Shown here piece by piece: positions 27,614-35,968 of a DNA stretch of 64,000 nucleotides; positions within the stretch are counted from its first letter, which is position 1, and every line of letters begins with the position of its first letter. Under the pieces are notes generated by a model, which was not told where the DNA came from, searched no databases, and saw nothing but the letters and a program-made list of their open reading frames with translations. This stretch comes from an uncultured archaeon (GTDB lineage Archaea > Thermoplasmatota > Thermoplasmata > Thermoplasmatales > Thermoplasmataceae): NCBI GenBank assembly GCA_000965745.1, contig CP009479.1, positions 62,001 to 126,000 of the forward strand. The letters run 5' to 3'. A program made the translations under genes and the position numbers.

Positions 27614-28273
27614 TCAGCTCCGCAAGACAAACTCTGGCTTTTTGTTCAATATCAGATAAACCGTTGCAGACATCAATCCCACAACGGATATGAGGGCTGT
27701 AGCAATTCCGATCGTCCCCCATACTCCGCCAAAATAGGATGAGACGTACATAATCATGAGTGCTGCCGCCCACTGCGATATAACTGCCAGTTGTAACTTT
27801 ATGGTGAACGTCTTCCTCCTGTCAGTCAGTGAGCTATGAAGACCATCGAGAAATTCCTGGATTTCCGGTGGATTCTCTTCCCTTATCCTTGCGACACAAA
27901 GCAGGAAAGTGCATACTGCCACAAGAACCGGTTCGGGGGAAGTGATAAATTCCATTGTTCCGTTCCCTCGGGATATTGCGACGGGAGTGCTGTCACTTTC
28001 CCTCACTACACTCAATAGGCGGTACCCATCTCCATCTGTCAGCCGAAGGGCGAATCTCAGACCGTTGTATTCCAGAATTTCTCCAGAGACCTCAGCAAGC
28101 TTCTGGAGATTGAAGAGATGCCCGGTGAAAACTGCAAAAGTGTCCTTGCTGTAATGCTGGATTCTCATTTTCCTTCCTTTGACTTTCACACTGTAGAATC
28201 CAATTGAAAGGGAGAATGATCCTATTGACTCTTCATCCTGCAGGATCTTGTTCCCGGACAGCGAGATCCTCAT
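27614..28273 (-). CDS. Unknown protein with two C-terminal membrane segments
   Basis: 219 residues from ATG 28273. The N-terminal ~130 residues look like beta-rich soluble sequence (GFYSVKVKGRKMRIQHYSKD, LRFALRLTDGDGYRLLSVV); this is followed by LVAVCTFLLCVARI and, near the C-terminus, two clear hydrophobic segments (ISQWAAALMIMYVSSYFGG, GTIGIATALISVVGLMSATV). No family is recognised. A start five codons upstream (28288) is also in frame; a TATA-like TATTTTTATC at 28296-28305 favours 28273 as a leaderless start. Confidence 0.6.
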   Translation of the reverse strand: MRISLSGNKILQDEESIGSFSLSIGFYSVKVKGRKMRIQHYSKDTFAVFTGHLFNLQKLAEVSGEILEYNGLRFALRLTDGDGYRLLSVVRESDSTPVAISRGNGTMEFITSPEPVLVAVCTFLLCVARIREENPPEIQEFLDGLHSSLTDRRKTFTIKLQLAVISQWAAALMIMYVSSYFGGVWGTIGIATALISVVGLMSATVYLILNKKPEFVLRS

Positions 28274-28410
28274 ACAAAAGAGATACATCCTTAATGATAA
28301 AAATATTATGCACCGAATTGAGGTCTATTGCCTCTTGGCATGAAGGGAAGGAGGCCTCATTCCGAAATATTATTATGGTCGTAGATGTATCTTTATGAGA
28401 TGGTGTTGAG

Positions 28411-28893
28411 TTGGAAAATATTCTAGATGAACAGATATCCAATGCAAGAAAGGCCTCTATGAATGGTGCCGTTGTTGTCTATGACCTGACATCGGGAATT
28501 GACTTTTCAAACCCCAGGAAAACGGGAGAAGCTCTGGCAAGAGTGATTTTTGAGCAGGATGTGTCAAGATGGGTTAAAGTTGAAGGAAACAAGATCACTA
28601 TAAACCCTTCTACGAAGTTGGATATCCGCATCATGGACGACCACAACAAAGCTATAGATAAAACAATGAATGATTTCAAGAAGGACATGGAAAAAGATGA
28701 ACTCAGGGGCCACTACAGCCAGCAGATTGAAGCTGCAGCAAATTACCAGGCGGGAATTGCCTCTTACTTGTTTCTGGGGATAGGAACTTCACTCCTCCTT
28801 GAGCACATGGAAAGAAGTTCAGAGAAATCAGCATTCGTGGATGATCTCATGTACAAGCTAATGGCAAACATATCTGTCACCAGCCTGCAATAG
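28411..28893 (+). CDS. Unknown protein, paralogue of the 30473-30997 gene
   Basis: 160 residues, from TTG 28411 preceded by GGTG. The sequence aligns over most of its length with the protein at 30473-30997: VVYDLTSGIDFSNPRKTGEA against VTYDLTEGVDLSNPRNVAEA, the following IFEQD..W / FFEED..W, and YSQQIEAAANYQAGIAS against FSQQIKDTADNASKLKAGIVAS. No membrane segment except a weakly hydrophobic IASYLFLGIGTSLLL. No known family is recognised. It lies divergent from the membrane protein upstream. Confidence 0.65.
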   Translation: MENILDEQISNARKASMNGAVVVYDLTSGIDFSNPRKTGEALARVIFEQDVSRWVKVEGNKITINPSTKLDIRIMDDHNKAIDKTMNDFKKDMEKDELRGHYSQQIEAAANYQAGIASYLFLGIGTSLLLEHMERSSEKSAFVDDLMYKLMANISVTSLQ

Positions 28894-29000
28894 CATCCCA
28901 CAACAGTTATCAAGACTACAACCCTAATTTAGCCTTAGCAGTGAAGGTCTTTTCCTAAATATCTGGAGTTGGTAAGTTTTATGCATCGCAGGGCAAGAAT

Positions 29001-29813
29001 ATGGAATCAAGGAGAGACAGTGGTGTAGTCAGTTATGACGTCTTCGGGGAAGGCGATTCGACCGTCATATGCGTTCCCTCAATAGGGGACCTGAAGGAGG
29101 AGTACAGGTATCTGGTGCCAAAGCTTCGGGAATCAGGTTTCAGGGTTATCACCATGGACATTCAGGGCATGGGTGGATCCCCATCAGATTTCACTGAGTT
29201 TTCCGCCGTAGCTATAGGTTCCGACATTATCGCCCTGATCGATACTGCGTGTGGAGGCAAGCCTGCCTGGGTTGCGGGGTGTTCCCTCTCTGCATGTTCA
29301 GCAGTTTGGGCTGCTGTCGAGTCCCCGGAAAATGTGGCAGGCCTAGTCCTCATCTCTCCCGCAGTCAGGGATGAGGCAATACCGCTGGCAAACAGAATAC
29401 TTTACTGGGTCGCACTGAGGCCTCCATGGGGGCCAGGGCTATGGACAGGATTTTACAGGTCGCTCTACCGGAAGAATGAGCCCCACGACTTTGAGGTATA
29501 CCTCTCAAAGCTGAAGGAGAATCTGTCAGAAAGGGGGAGAATGCGATCTGTCCGCATAATGACATTCGCCTCGAGGGAAGAATGCACGAAGAGGCTCGAT
29601 AAGGTAAGGTGCCCGGTCATTGCAATCTACGGATCTGAAGATCCGGACTTCAAGGAGCCCGGAAAAGAGGGTGAGTGGGTCAAGAAGAAGACGGATGCGC
29701 AGGTCGAGATTTTCGAAGGTGTGGGCCATTACCCGCACATCGAAGTGCCTGATGAGGTTGCCTCAAAAATCACTTCCTATATTCATTCTCGTGATTATCC
29801 CCTATCCGGATAA
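29001..29813 (+). CDS. Alpha/beta-hydrolase fold protein
   Basis: 270 residues. The fold is indicated by the oxyanion segment VCVPSIGDLKEEYRYL-like (here VIC VPSIGDLKEEYRYL), GMGGSP, nucleophile elbow GCSLSACSA (Ser at about residue 95), acid YGSEDPDF and catalytic His in GVGHYPHIE. The elbow is G-x-S-x-S instead of G-x-S-x-G. Such enzymes hydrolyse esters, lactones or C-C bonds; the substrate is not readable. No secretion signal, so cytoplasmic. A TATA-like AAGTTTTATGC is about 24 nt before ATG 29001. Confidence 0.85.
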   Translation: MESRRDSGVVSYDVFGEGDSTVICVPSIGDLKEEYRYLVPKLRESGFRVITMDIQGMGGSPSDFTEFSAVAIGSDIIALIDTACGGKPAWVAGCSLSACSAVWAAVESPENVAGLVLISPAVRDEAIPLANRILYWVALRPPWGPGLWTGFYRSLYRKNEPHDFEVYLSKLKENLSERGRMRSVRIMTFASREECTKRLDKVRCPVIAIYGSEDPDFKEPGKEGEWVKKKTDAQVEIFEGVGHYPHIEVPDEVASKITSYIHSRDYPLSG

Positions 29814-29845
29814 TCCTTCAATTGGCTCAAAAAAGGATCATTGGC

Positions 29846-30343
29846 TTATGATAAACCCTTGGTGGAGATCTCAACTATTCTCCTCACTATCTGCTTTGAA
29901 GGCCACTTGTCCGCTATTGCATCTGCGAAATCCAGCCTGTCGAAATAGAGCCTGAGTTCCTTGACCTTGTAATCCTCATACACCAGTACCTCGGATTGCT
30001 TGGACGTTATCGCAGAACCATTCTTTGTTGTTCCATCCACTTTGAATTCCTCGAAAAATACATCGCCCTCCACCATTATAACTACAGGAGTCAACTGCAC
30101 CTTTTCGATCGCATCGAACATCCAGTTGAGCCATTTTTCCACCCCGTCTTTTCCATGGAGTGATTTGCCCAATAATTCTATCCTGCAATCGTCTGAGAAA
30201 CATGAGATTATGCTCTCAAAATCCTTCTTTTCCAATGAGTCATCAAGGAATTTTCCCATTTCCTTTATTCTTTGAGGGTCCTGAGGGCCCTTTGGCTCTT
30301 CCCCACCTGATTTGCTGTCGTTTTCAACTGTAATACTGCTCAC
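29846..30343 (-). CDS. SnoaL/NTF2-like protein
   Basis: From GTG 30343 the product has 165 residues; ATG 30385 would add 14 residues of mixed composition. The core (about 110 residues) follows the cone-shaped NTF2 fold: MGKFLDDSLEKKDFESIISC, FSDDCRIELLGKSLHGKDGV, EKWLNWMFDAIEKVQLTPVV, then strands to LRLYFDRLDFA. Members are isomerases, cyclases or binding proteins; catalytic residues cannot be assigned. The gene converges on the alpha/beta hydrolase 33 nt away. Confidence 0.75.
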   Translation of the reverse strand: MSSITVENDSKSGGEEPKGPQDPQRIKEMGKFLDDSLEKKDFESIISCFSDDCRIELLGKSLHGKDGVEKWLNWMFDAIEKVQLTPVVIMVEGDVFFEEFKVDGTTKNGSAITSKQSEVLVYEDYKVKELRLYFDRLDFADAIADKWPSKQIVRRIVEISTKGLS

Positions 30344-30472
30344 CGATCCGTGGAGAAAGCAACCCGTATGAGTATTTGTTATCACGCATGTACTGACTGT
30401 TCATGCAAGTCCGATGGCCGTCCGTAGTGTTGACGGCAAGAATAAAGGGCATTCCCTCATTGAAGATCATTA

Positions 30473-30997
30473 CTATAGGGGGAGATTCTTCCAGTCCATC
30501 AGATCCTTGTCGTTAAGAGATCTGATCTCCAGTTTTTCCAGTATGTCAAGGAACAGGTCATCCCGAATGTAGTCAGAGTACATCTTCCTGTTTGAATGCC
30601 TGAAAAACAGGTTGTTTACAGTGCTTGCAACAATGCCTGCCTTCAGTTTTGATGCATTGTCTGCAGTGTCTTTAATCTGCTGGGAAAATGCAGGGTAAAT
30701 CTCCTCCTTCTGAAGGTCTTCAAGAAAATCGTCAACGGTCTCCTCGATCCTTTTTCCGTGGTCCTCAGCCAGCACCACCCTGACTTTGTAGGTCGGGTTG
30801 AAATCCACATGATCCCCTGAGGCAGTGAACCACTTCTCTGCGTCTTCCTCGAAAAACACTGTAGCCAGTGCTTCTGCAACGTTTCTTGGGTTGGACAGAT
30901 CCACACCCTCTGTCAGATCATATGTTACAAGCGATTCATCCTGTGATACCTTCCTTGATTTCTTGATGGCTTCAACGAGCCTTTCATCTGTGGACAT
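30473..30997 (-). CDS. Unknown protein, paralogue of the 28411-28893 gene
   Basis: 174 residues from ATG 30997, chosen because the TATA box TATTTATATCG (minus strand, 31019-31030) is about 25 nt upstream; a longer in-frame ATG at 31060 would lie before that promoter. The sequence is clearly homologous to the protein at 28411-28893, sharing YDLT-GVD-SNPR, a Trp-containing segment, and SQQI followed by AGI-AS. It has a longer C-terminus (DDLFLDILEKLEIRSLNDKD). No known family; apparently soluble and acidic. Confidence 0.7.
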   Translation of the reverse strand: MSTDERLVEAIKKSRKVSQDESLVTYDLTEGVDLSNPRNVAEALATVFFEEDAEKWFTASGDHVDFNPTYKVRVVLAEDHGKRIEETVDDFLEDLQKEEIYPAFSQQIKDTADNASKLKAGIVASTVNNLFFRHSNRKMYSDYIRDDLFLDILEKLEIRSLNDKDLMDWKNLPL

Positions 30998-31483
30998 ACA
31001 ATGAAGAGCCTGAAAACGATATAAATACTTATCGTATCTCAAGAATGCCCCGCCCCTCACCCTTGAGCCTTTTAGTTCTCTTCCCCAAGAATATTGTTTA
31101 TATGGTGCGAATCATGTTGCCATAGATTGACGGATAAACAAGAACTTTTTTTGTTGTTCAGAAGCACAAGGCAACTGCCATTCATTACGACTTCAGGCTT
31201 TAAGTTGGATGTTGAGAAGGGAGTGCGCAAGGAGATCACGGACATATCGGAGGCCCATAAGGTTACATCCAGGAGCCTCGAAGAAGGGAATCTGAAATTC
31301 CGGCTCTAAGGGAGGAAGCTGCAGGGATCATTCGCGCTCGTCAGGACGAAGGGCATGGGGGTCCTTTCAGGAGATTGCCAATGAAACCGATATCTGAGCC
31401 ATTTTTGATTCGGAAAATTTCGAAGAATTGGCGAAATACATACGGGGATAAATTTATCTTAACCCGTCGCGGTCAGTGTCTAG
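30998..31483. other. Intergenic region, possible degraded gene
   Basis: About 490 nt. A plus-strand open stretch (31094-31309) ends KVTSRSLEEGNLKFRL and continues in another frame for ~80 nt, but neither part resembles a known protein and there is no clear promoter, so I do not call a gene. At 31443-31454 GGGATAAATTTATC is a TATA-like element suitable for the next gene at 31484. Confidence 0.4.
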
Positions 31484-31999
31484 ATGGAGGTCCACGGAGG
31501 CATAGACTGTGCAGCAAGAGTCGGCCGCGACGATGGACAGTCCCTGTACCATCTCATTCTTACAGAGGATTCCATCATTATCGCAAAAGTCCTGGTCAGG
31601 AAGGAGGAATTAAAGAAGGTCGAGGACCGGATCAGGACGAAAACGACTAGCGTGGTCACCTGGTCCGCAAATGCCATGGCGAAAGCAGTGCAGATGGAAT
31701 TCTTTGAAGAAGCATGGGACAGGGGAAGGAAGATAGAGAAGGATCTCGAGGCCTACATGGAATCACGGCCTGATGAAATTGAAGTCCTTGATTATTCAAG
31801 AATATCAAGGGTCGACCTGTCAAAGGGAACCATGTTTGGGCCGCCATTTCTTAAGTTCATACTCCTGAACAAGGAGATAAGGTTCAACCTCGTACACAAC
31901 ATATTCGAAAAGGCCGGAAAACTGGATGACAACGTCTACCTATATTACCTTAAGAGTCTCAAAAAGGCATTTGGAAACAAGTTGAAGATCAAAGTGTGA
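31484..31999 (+). CDS. Unknown protein, possibly PH-like C-terminal domain
   Basis: 171 residues. The N-terminal 45 residues are strand-rich (LYHLILTEDSIIIAKVLVRK), the middle is a charged helix (MEFFEEAWDRGRKIEKDLEA), and the C-terminal half (EVLDYSRISRVDLSKGTMFG ... LNKEIRFNL ... KKAFGNKLKIKV) alternates strands and a final helix in a way that resembles a PH-like fold; this is a weak resemblance. A 3' remnant of a second copy lies at 42092-42130. No membrane segment. Confidence 0.6.
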   Translation: MEVHGGIDCAARVGRDDGQSLYHLILTEDSIIIAKVLVRKEELKKVEDRIRTKTTSVVTWSANAMAKAVQMEFFEEAWDRGRKIEKDLEAYMESRPDEIEVLDYSRISRVDLSKGTMFGPPFLKFILLNKEIRFNLVHNIFEKAGKLDDNVYLYYLKSLKKAFGNKLKIKV

Positions 32000-32197
32000 A
32001 CTGTTGCAGCCCGCTTATTGCTGTTTCACCATAAAACACTGATGAGCACGGCGAATTGCCCGGTATTACATGGTTCAGCATATAATCATTATTTTTCTAA
32101 AACATCAGCATGATAAACATCATGGATCCTTACCATGAATGGCTGATCCAGGGATTCAGCAAAAGTTTATAGGTTGATTTCCCGTAGATATTATTCG

Positions 32198-34069
32198 ATG
32201 CTAAAACCCGAGAACCTTGCTGACAATATGACGGGTGAAGTTGCTTTTCTGCTGGGAAATGAGGCAGTTGCCAGAGGGCTTGTTGAGTCCGGAGTGAGAG
32301 TGGCCACAACCTATCCCGGCACCCCCTCCAGTGAAGTTGGCGATACAATTGCCAGGTTTGCCAGGAAAAGCGGAATCTACTTTCAGTATTCTGTAAACGA
32401 GAAAGTTGCCTACGAAATAGCGTATGCAGCATCCCTGTCTGGAAAGAGGTCGTTCACCTTCATGAAAGTGGTAGGTATGAATGTGGCCGCCGACTCCCTG
32501 ATGACTTCAGCCTACACCGGAGTTGAAGCGGGCCTCGTGATCATGACGGCGGATGACCCCTCAATGTTTTCGTCCCAGAATGAGCAGGATAACAGGCATT
32601 TTTCAGACCTGGCGCACATTCCACTGATTGAGCCTTCCAGCCCGCAGGAGGCAAAAGACTTCCTGAAACACGCCTTTGAGTTGAGTGAGGCTGAAAAACT
32701 GCCGGTTCTGTTCAGGACCACAACTCGGGTGAGCCACCAGAGAGCCCCGGTCACGTTCGGGGATGTCGCCAGTGGATCGGGTAAATCAACGTTCAAGCGC
32801 AATATTCCCCAATACCTCCCATTCCAGCCGTACTCTTCCAGGATGAAGAATGAACTCATGGAGAAAATGGCGAGAATTTCAAGATTTTCAGATGAGACTG
32901 TTCTCAACCAGCTCGAAAGGAAAGGGTCGGGAAAAACAGGCGTTATAGTTTCAGGTGCAGCTTATGGCCCCCTTATAGACGTTGTTAATGAGCATGATCT
33001 GGACGTATCAATCCTGAAACTCGGCTTGGTGAACCCGCTGCCGGAAAAACTCGTTCTGGAATTCCTTGGGAACCATAAGGAAGTGGTTGTTGTTGAAGAG
33101 CTTGACCCATTCGTTGAGACCAAAATACGGTCTCTTGCACAGATGAATGGCATCACAACCTCAATTACCGGAAAACTCGACGGAGTGTTTCCTTCAAGCT
33201 TCGAGTATACCCAGAACGTAATTGCGGGGTCGCTTTCAAAGATTCTCCCCGTGGACGCCGAACATGTCGATGCGAAACCGCATACAGAGATTCCTTCCCG
33301 CCCACCCGTTATGTGCCCGGGCTGTCCGCACAGGGGGACATATTATGCAGTAAAGAGGGCAGTAGGAATGTCAAAGATCGAGAACGTGATCTATCCCTCC
33401 GATATAGGATGCTACTCTCTGGGTGTGTTTGAGCCATTTGAAATGTCGGATGTTCTGCTCAGCATGGGTTCTTCAATCGGCACTGCACAGGGGTTCGCCC
33501 TCTCGGCCGGACAGACGGTAATTTCTTTCATCGGAGACTCCACATTTTTCCATGCAGGAATGCCGTCGCTGGTGAATGCTGTTCACAACGGGGCAAAAAT
33601 GATACTGGTGATCCTTGACAATGCAGTGACTGCAATGACAGGGCAGCAGCCCAATCCCGGGTCTTCCATGGGCAGTCTCGGGGATCCTGCCCCGTATGCA
33701 AGGATCGAAGATCTGGTGGCTTCAGCGGGAGTGGAGAAGATAAGCATCGTGGACCCGTTTGACATAAAGTCCACCATGAGAGCGGTTACCGAGGGGTTGC
33801 ATTTTGACGGGTTGTCCGTCATAATAGCCAGGAGGGAGTGTGCAATTTATGCGGACCAGAAAAAGAAGAAGATTGCGCCACTTGTTCCGTATTATGTTGA
33901 TAAGGACAAGTGCACATCATGCAGAAACTGTGTTGAGAAATTCTCATGCCCGGCCATATCCGTGGATTCTGGAACCGTGAGCATTGACCCGAAGCTCTGC
34001 GACGGTTGCGGCTTATGTTCTGAAATATACGTTTGCCCGTTCAGGGCAATAAAAAGTGTGGAGGCCTGA
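32198..34069 (+). CDS. iorA: Indolepyruvate:ferredoxin oxidoreductase alpha subunit
   Basis: 623 residues from ATG 32198 (an upstream ATG at 32174 is less likely because a TATA-like AGTTTATAG lies at 32164-32172). The N-terminal pyruvate-oxidoreductase domain has ATTYPGTPSSEVGD and YSVNEKVAYEIAYAAS; the C-terminal half has MCPGCPHRGTYYAVKR and the thiamine-diphosphate motif GDSTFFHAG..N..LDN; the last 60 residues hold two [4Fe-4S] motifs (CTSCRNCVEKFSCP and CDGCGLCSEIYVCP). The enzyme oxidatively decarboxylates aryl pyruvates to aryl-acetyl-CoA with ferredoxin as acceptor. iorB follows directly. Confidence 0.95.
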   Translation: MLKPENLADNMTGEVAFLLGNEAVARGLVESGVRVATTYPGTPSSEVGDTIARFARKSGIYFQYSVNEKVAYEIAYAASLSGKRSFTFMKVVGMNVAADSLMTSAYTGVEAGLVIMTADDPSMFSSQNEQDNRHFSDLAHIPLIEPSSPQEAKDFLKHAFELSEAEKLPVLFRTTTRVSHQRAPVTFGDVASGSGKSTFKRNIPQYLPFQPYSSRMKNELMEKMARISRFSDETVLNQLERKGSGKTGVIVSGAAYGPLIDVVNEHDLDVSILKLGLVNPLPEKLVLEFLGNHKEVVVVEELDPFVETKIRSLAQMNGITTSITGKLDGVFPSSFEYTQNVIAGSLSKILPVDAEHVDAKPHTEIPSRPPVMCPGCPHRGTYYAVKRAVGMSKIENVIYPSDIGCYSLGVFEPFEMSDVLLSMGSSIGTAQGFALSAGQTVISFIGDSTFFHAGMPSLVNAVHNGAKMILVILDNAVTAMTGQQPNPGSSMGSLGDPAPYARIEDLVASAGVEKISIVDPFDIKSTMRAVTEGLHFDGLSVIIARRECAIYADQKKKKIAPLVPYYVDKDKCTSCRNCVEKFSCPAISVDSGTVSIDPKLCDGCGLCSEIYVCPFRAIKSVEA

Positions 34070-34074
34070 TTTAA

Positions 34075-34659
34075 GTGATAGTGAACCTGAAAATATGCGG
34101 CGTGGGAGGGCAGGGCGTGATAACCACCGGCATAATTGCATCGGAAGCGGGAATTTCCAGGGGTCTGAATGTGGTCATGTCCGAAATACATGGTCTTGCA
34201 CAGAGAGGGGGCGCTGTCTCGGTAGATATCAGATTCGGAGATGCACTGGGGTCGATGATTCCCGAAAATAGATGCGACATTCTCGTTGCACTTGAACCCG
34301 TTGAAGCCTTGAGAAATGTTTCCAGGATTAAGGAAGGTGGACTGGCATTGATAGGTGCGGAAAGGATTCCCCCGATATCGCTGGGAATCTCGGGGAAAGA
34401 ATATCCGGATGTTGAAAGCGTGTTGAAGGAAAATTATCCCGGTATGCGATACTTGATGGTGAACTCGGATGAGATCGCCAAACAGGCTGGCAATCCCAGG
34501 ACTTCCAATACTGTCATTCTCGGAGCTGCGATCGCAACAGGAGTATTGCCTGTTGATCTGCAGGACGTCATGAGAGCTCTTGACAGCAGGTTCACCGGAG
34601 AGATGCTTGAATCAAACAAAAAAGCGCTAGGCCTTGGGGCCAAACTCGTCACGGTTTAG
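34075..34659 (+). CDS. iorB: Indolepyruvate:ferredoxin oxidoreductase beta subunit
   Basis: 194 residues from GTG 34075, five nt after iorA. The gamma-type oxidoreductase domain is recognised by ICGVGGQGVITTGIIASEAG, SEIHGLAQRGGAVSVDIRFG and NTVILGAAIATGVLP. It pairs with IorA for aryl-pyruvate oxidation in aromatic amino acid fermentation or assimilation. Confidence 0.95.
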   Translation: MIVNLKICGVGGQGVITTGIIASEAGISRGLNVVMSEIHGLAQRGGAVSVDIRFGDALGSMIPENRCDILVALEPVEALRNVSRIKEGGLALIGAERIPPISLGISGKEYPDVESVLKENYPGMRYLMVNSDEIAKQAGNPRTSNTVILGAAIATGVLPVDLQDVMRALDSRFTGEMLESNKKALGLGAKLVTV

Positions 34660-34718
34660 ATCCGGGCCGTAACTCATGATGATAATACAGGGCAGCCAGG
34701 TCGGCACCCGAAAAAGGG

Positions 34719-35861
34719 TCAGGGAGAGAGGGTGTTCATGTATTCCTCAAACCGGTCCAGGCCCTCTTCCAGCGTCTCAAGGTTTCCTGAGAACGATATC
34801 CTGACATGTTTCTCTCCGCGGTCCCCGAATGCCACACCAGGCAGCACCGCAACGCTCTTTTTTTCAAGGAGATTATTGGCCAGCTCGCTTGATCCGATGT
34901 TCTTCTCATATCTTGGAAACGCATAGAAAGCGCCTTCAACCGGACTGCTGATTATGCCGTCAATTTCGTTGAGCCGTTTCTCGACGAAATCACGTTTTTC
35001 CCTGAACTCACCCTGGAATTTTCTTATGAACCCGTCGCCGTTCCGGAGAGCATAAGCGGAAGCCTTCTGCACGAACGGAGGATAACAGGAGAAACTGTGA
35101 TCCATTACTTTTGCCATATTGTTCACTATCGATTCCGCGGCGATAGTATAACCTGCCCTCCAGCCGGTCATGGAATAGCTCTTGGACAGTGTGAAAATGC
35201 TGATGACCCTGTCTGGAGCATCCTCCATGGATCCCACAGAGACATGTTTCTTTTCATACACGAGGTCCTCGTAGGCCTCATCGCTTATGATACTCAGGTC
35301 ATGCTCCACCGCCAGTTCAAGTATTTCTTTGAGAACATTTCTGTCCGCAACCCTTCCGGTCGGATTTGATGGTGTATTCAGGAATATCGCAGTTGTTTTG
35401 TCGCTAATACCGTCTTCTATCATTGAAACGTCCAGAGAATTGTCATCAGAAAGATGGTAGGGCACTGGATCGAAACCCGCAAGCCTGGCGGGATTTGTGT
35501 AGAAGTATCCCGGGTCTGGTACCAGTACCTCTCCCTTCCTGTTTCCAAGCGCAAGAAGCGTTGTGTATATGGCATGCCTTGAACTCATGAATATTGCATT
35601 TCTCAACTCCGCGTTAATTGAATTTTGCCGGGATACCTTGCCGATTATTGCATCCCTGACATCATCTGTCCCGAGTGAGGAAGTGTAGTGCGTGTCCCCG
35701 TTGAACATATCCTCACTTGCAATGTCCATAATCTCCCTGGGGGTGTCGTATAACGGTTCCCCGATTGCCAGGGAGAAGATCTTTTCCCCCCTTGCGAGTC
35801 TTTCCAGCACTGTCCTTATAACGCCAAAAGAAGTGGAAGCTTCAATGTCCCCTACCCACAT
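34719..35861 (-). CDS. PLP-dependent aminotransferase, class I/II
   Basis: 380 residues from ATG 35861 (a TTG two codons upstream is also possible). Fold type I markers are visible: LAIGEPLYDTP, LVPDPGYFYTNPARLAG, NTPSNPTGRV, SDEAYEDLVYE, and the PLP-binding lysine in TLSKSYSMTGWRAGY; the C-terminal Arg in HVRISFSG binds the substrate carboxylate. A TATA-like GTTTAAAAG lies at 35882-35890. Converging on iorAB, it is a good candidate for making the aryl-pyruvate substrate of that enzyme, though aspartate or other specificities cannot be excluded. Confidence 0.88.
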   Translation of the reverse strand: MWVGDIEASTSFGVIRTVLERLARGEKIFSLAIGEPLYDTPREIMDIASEDMFNGDTHYTSSLGTDDVRDAIIGKVSRQNSINAELRNAIFMSSRHAIYTTLLALGNRKGEVLVPDPGYFYTNPARLAGFDPVPYHLSDDNSLDVSMIEDGISDKTTAIFLNTPSNPTGRVADRNVLKEILELAVEHDLSIISDEAYEDLVYEKKHVSVGSMEDAPDRVISIFTLSKSYSMTGWRAGYTIAAESIVNNMAKVMDHSFSCYPPFVQKASAYALRNGDGFIRKFQGEFREKRDFVEKRLNEIDGIISSPVEGAFYAFPRYEKNIGSSELANNLLEKKSVAVLPGVAFGDRGEKHVRISFSGNLETLEEGLDRFEEYMNTLSP

Positions 35862-35968
35862 AAACAAAGCAATGCCGAGTGAGCTTTTAAACGTAGTGTG
35901 ACATTAATAAACCGGTTTAGAAAAGATCCATGGTCTAACCCGGAATCATGGGATCAGCAGCCTGGTTT

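Noticed and set aside
31094-31309. 71-codon plus-strand frame
   Set aside because: No promoter or ribosome-binding site at the right distance and no recognisable domain; kept only as a possible remnant.
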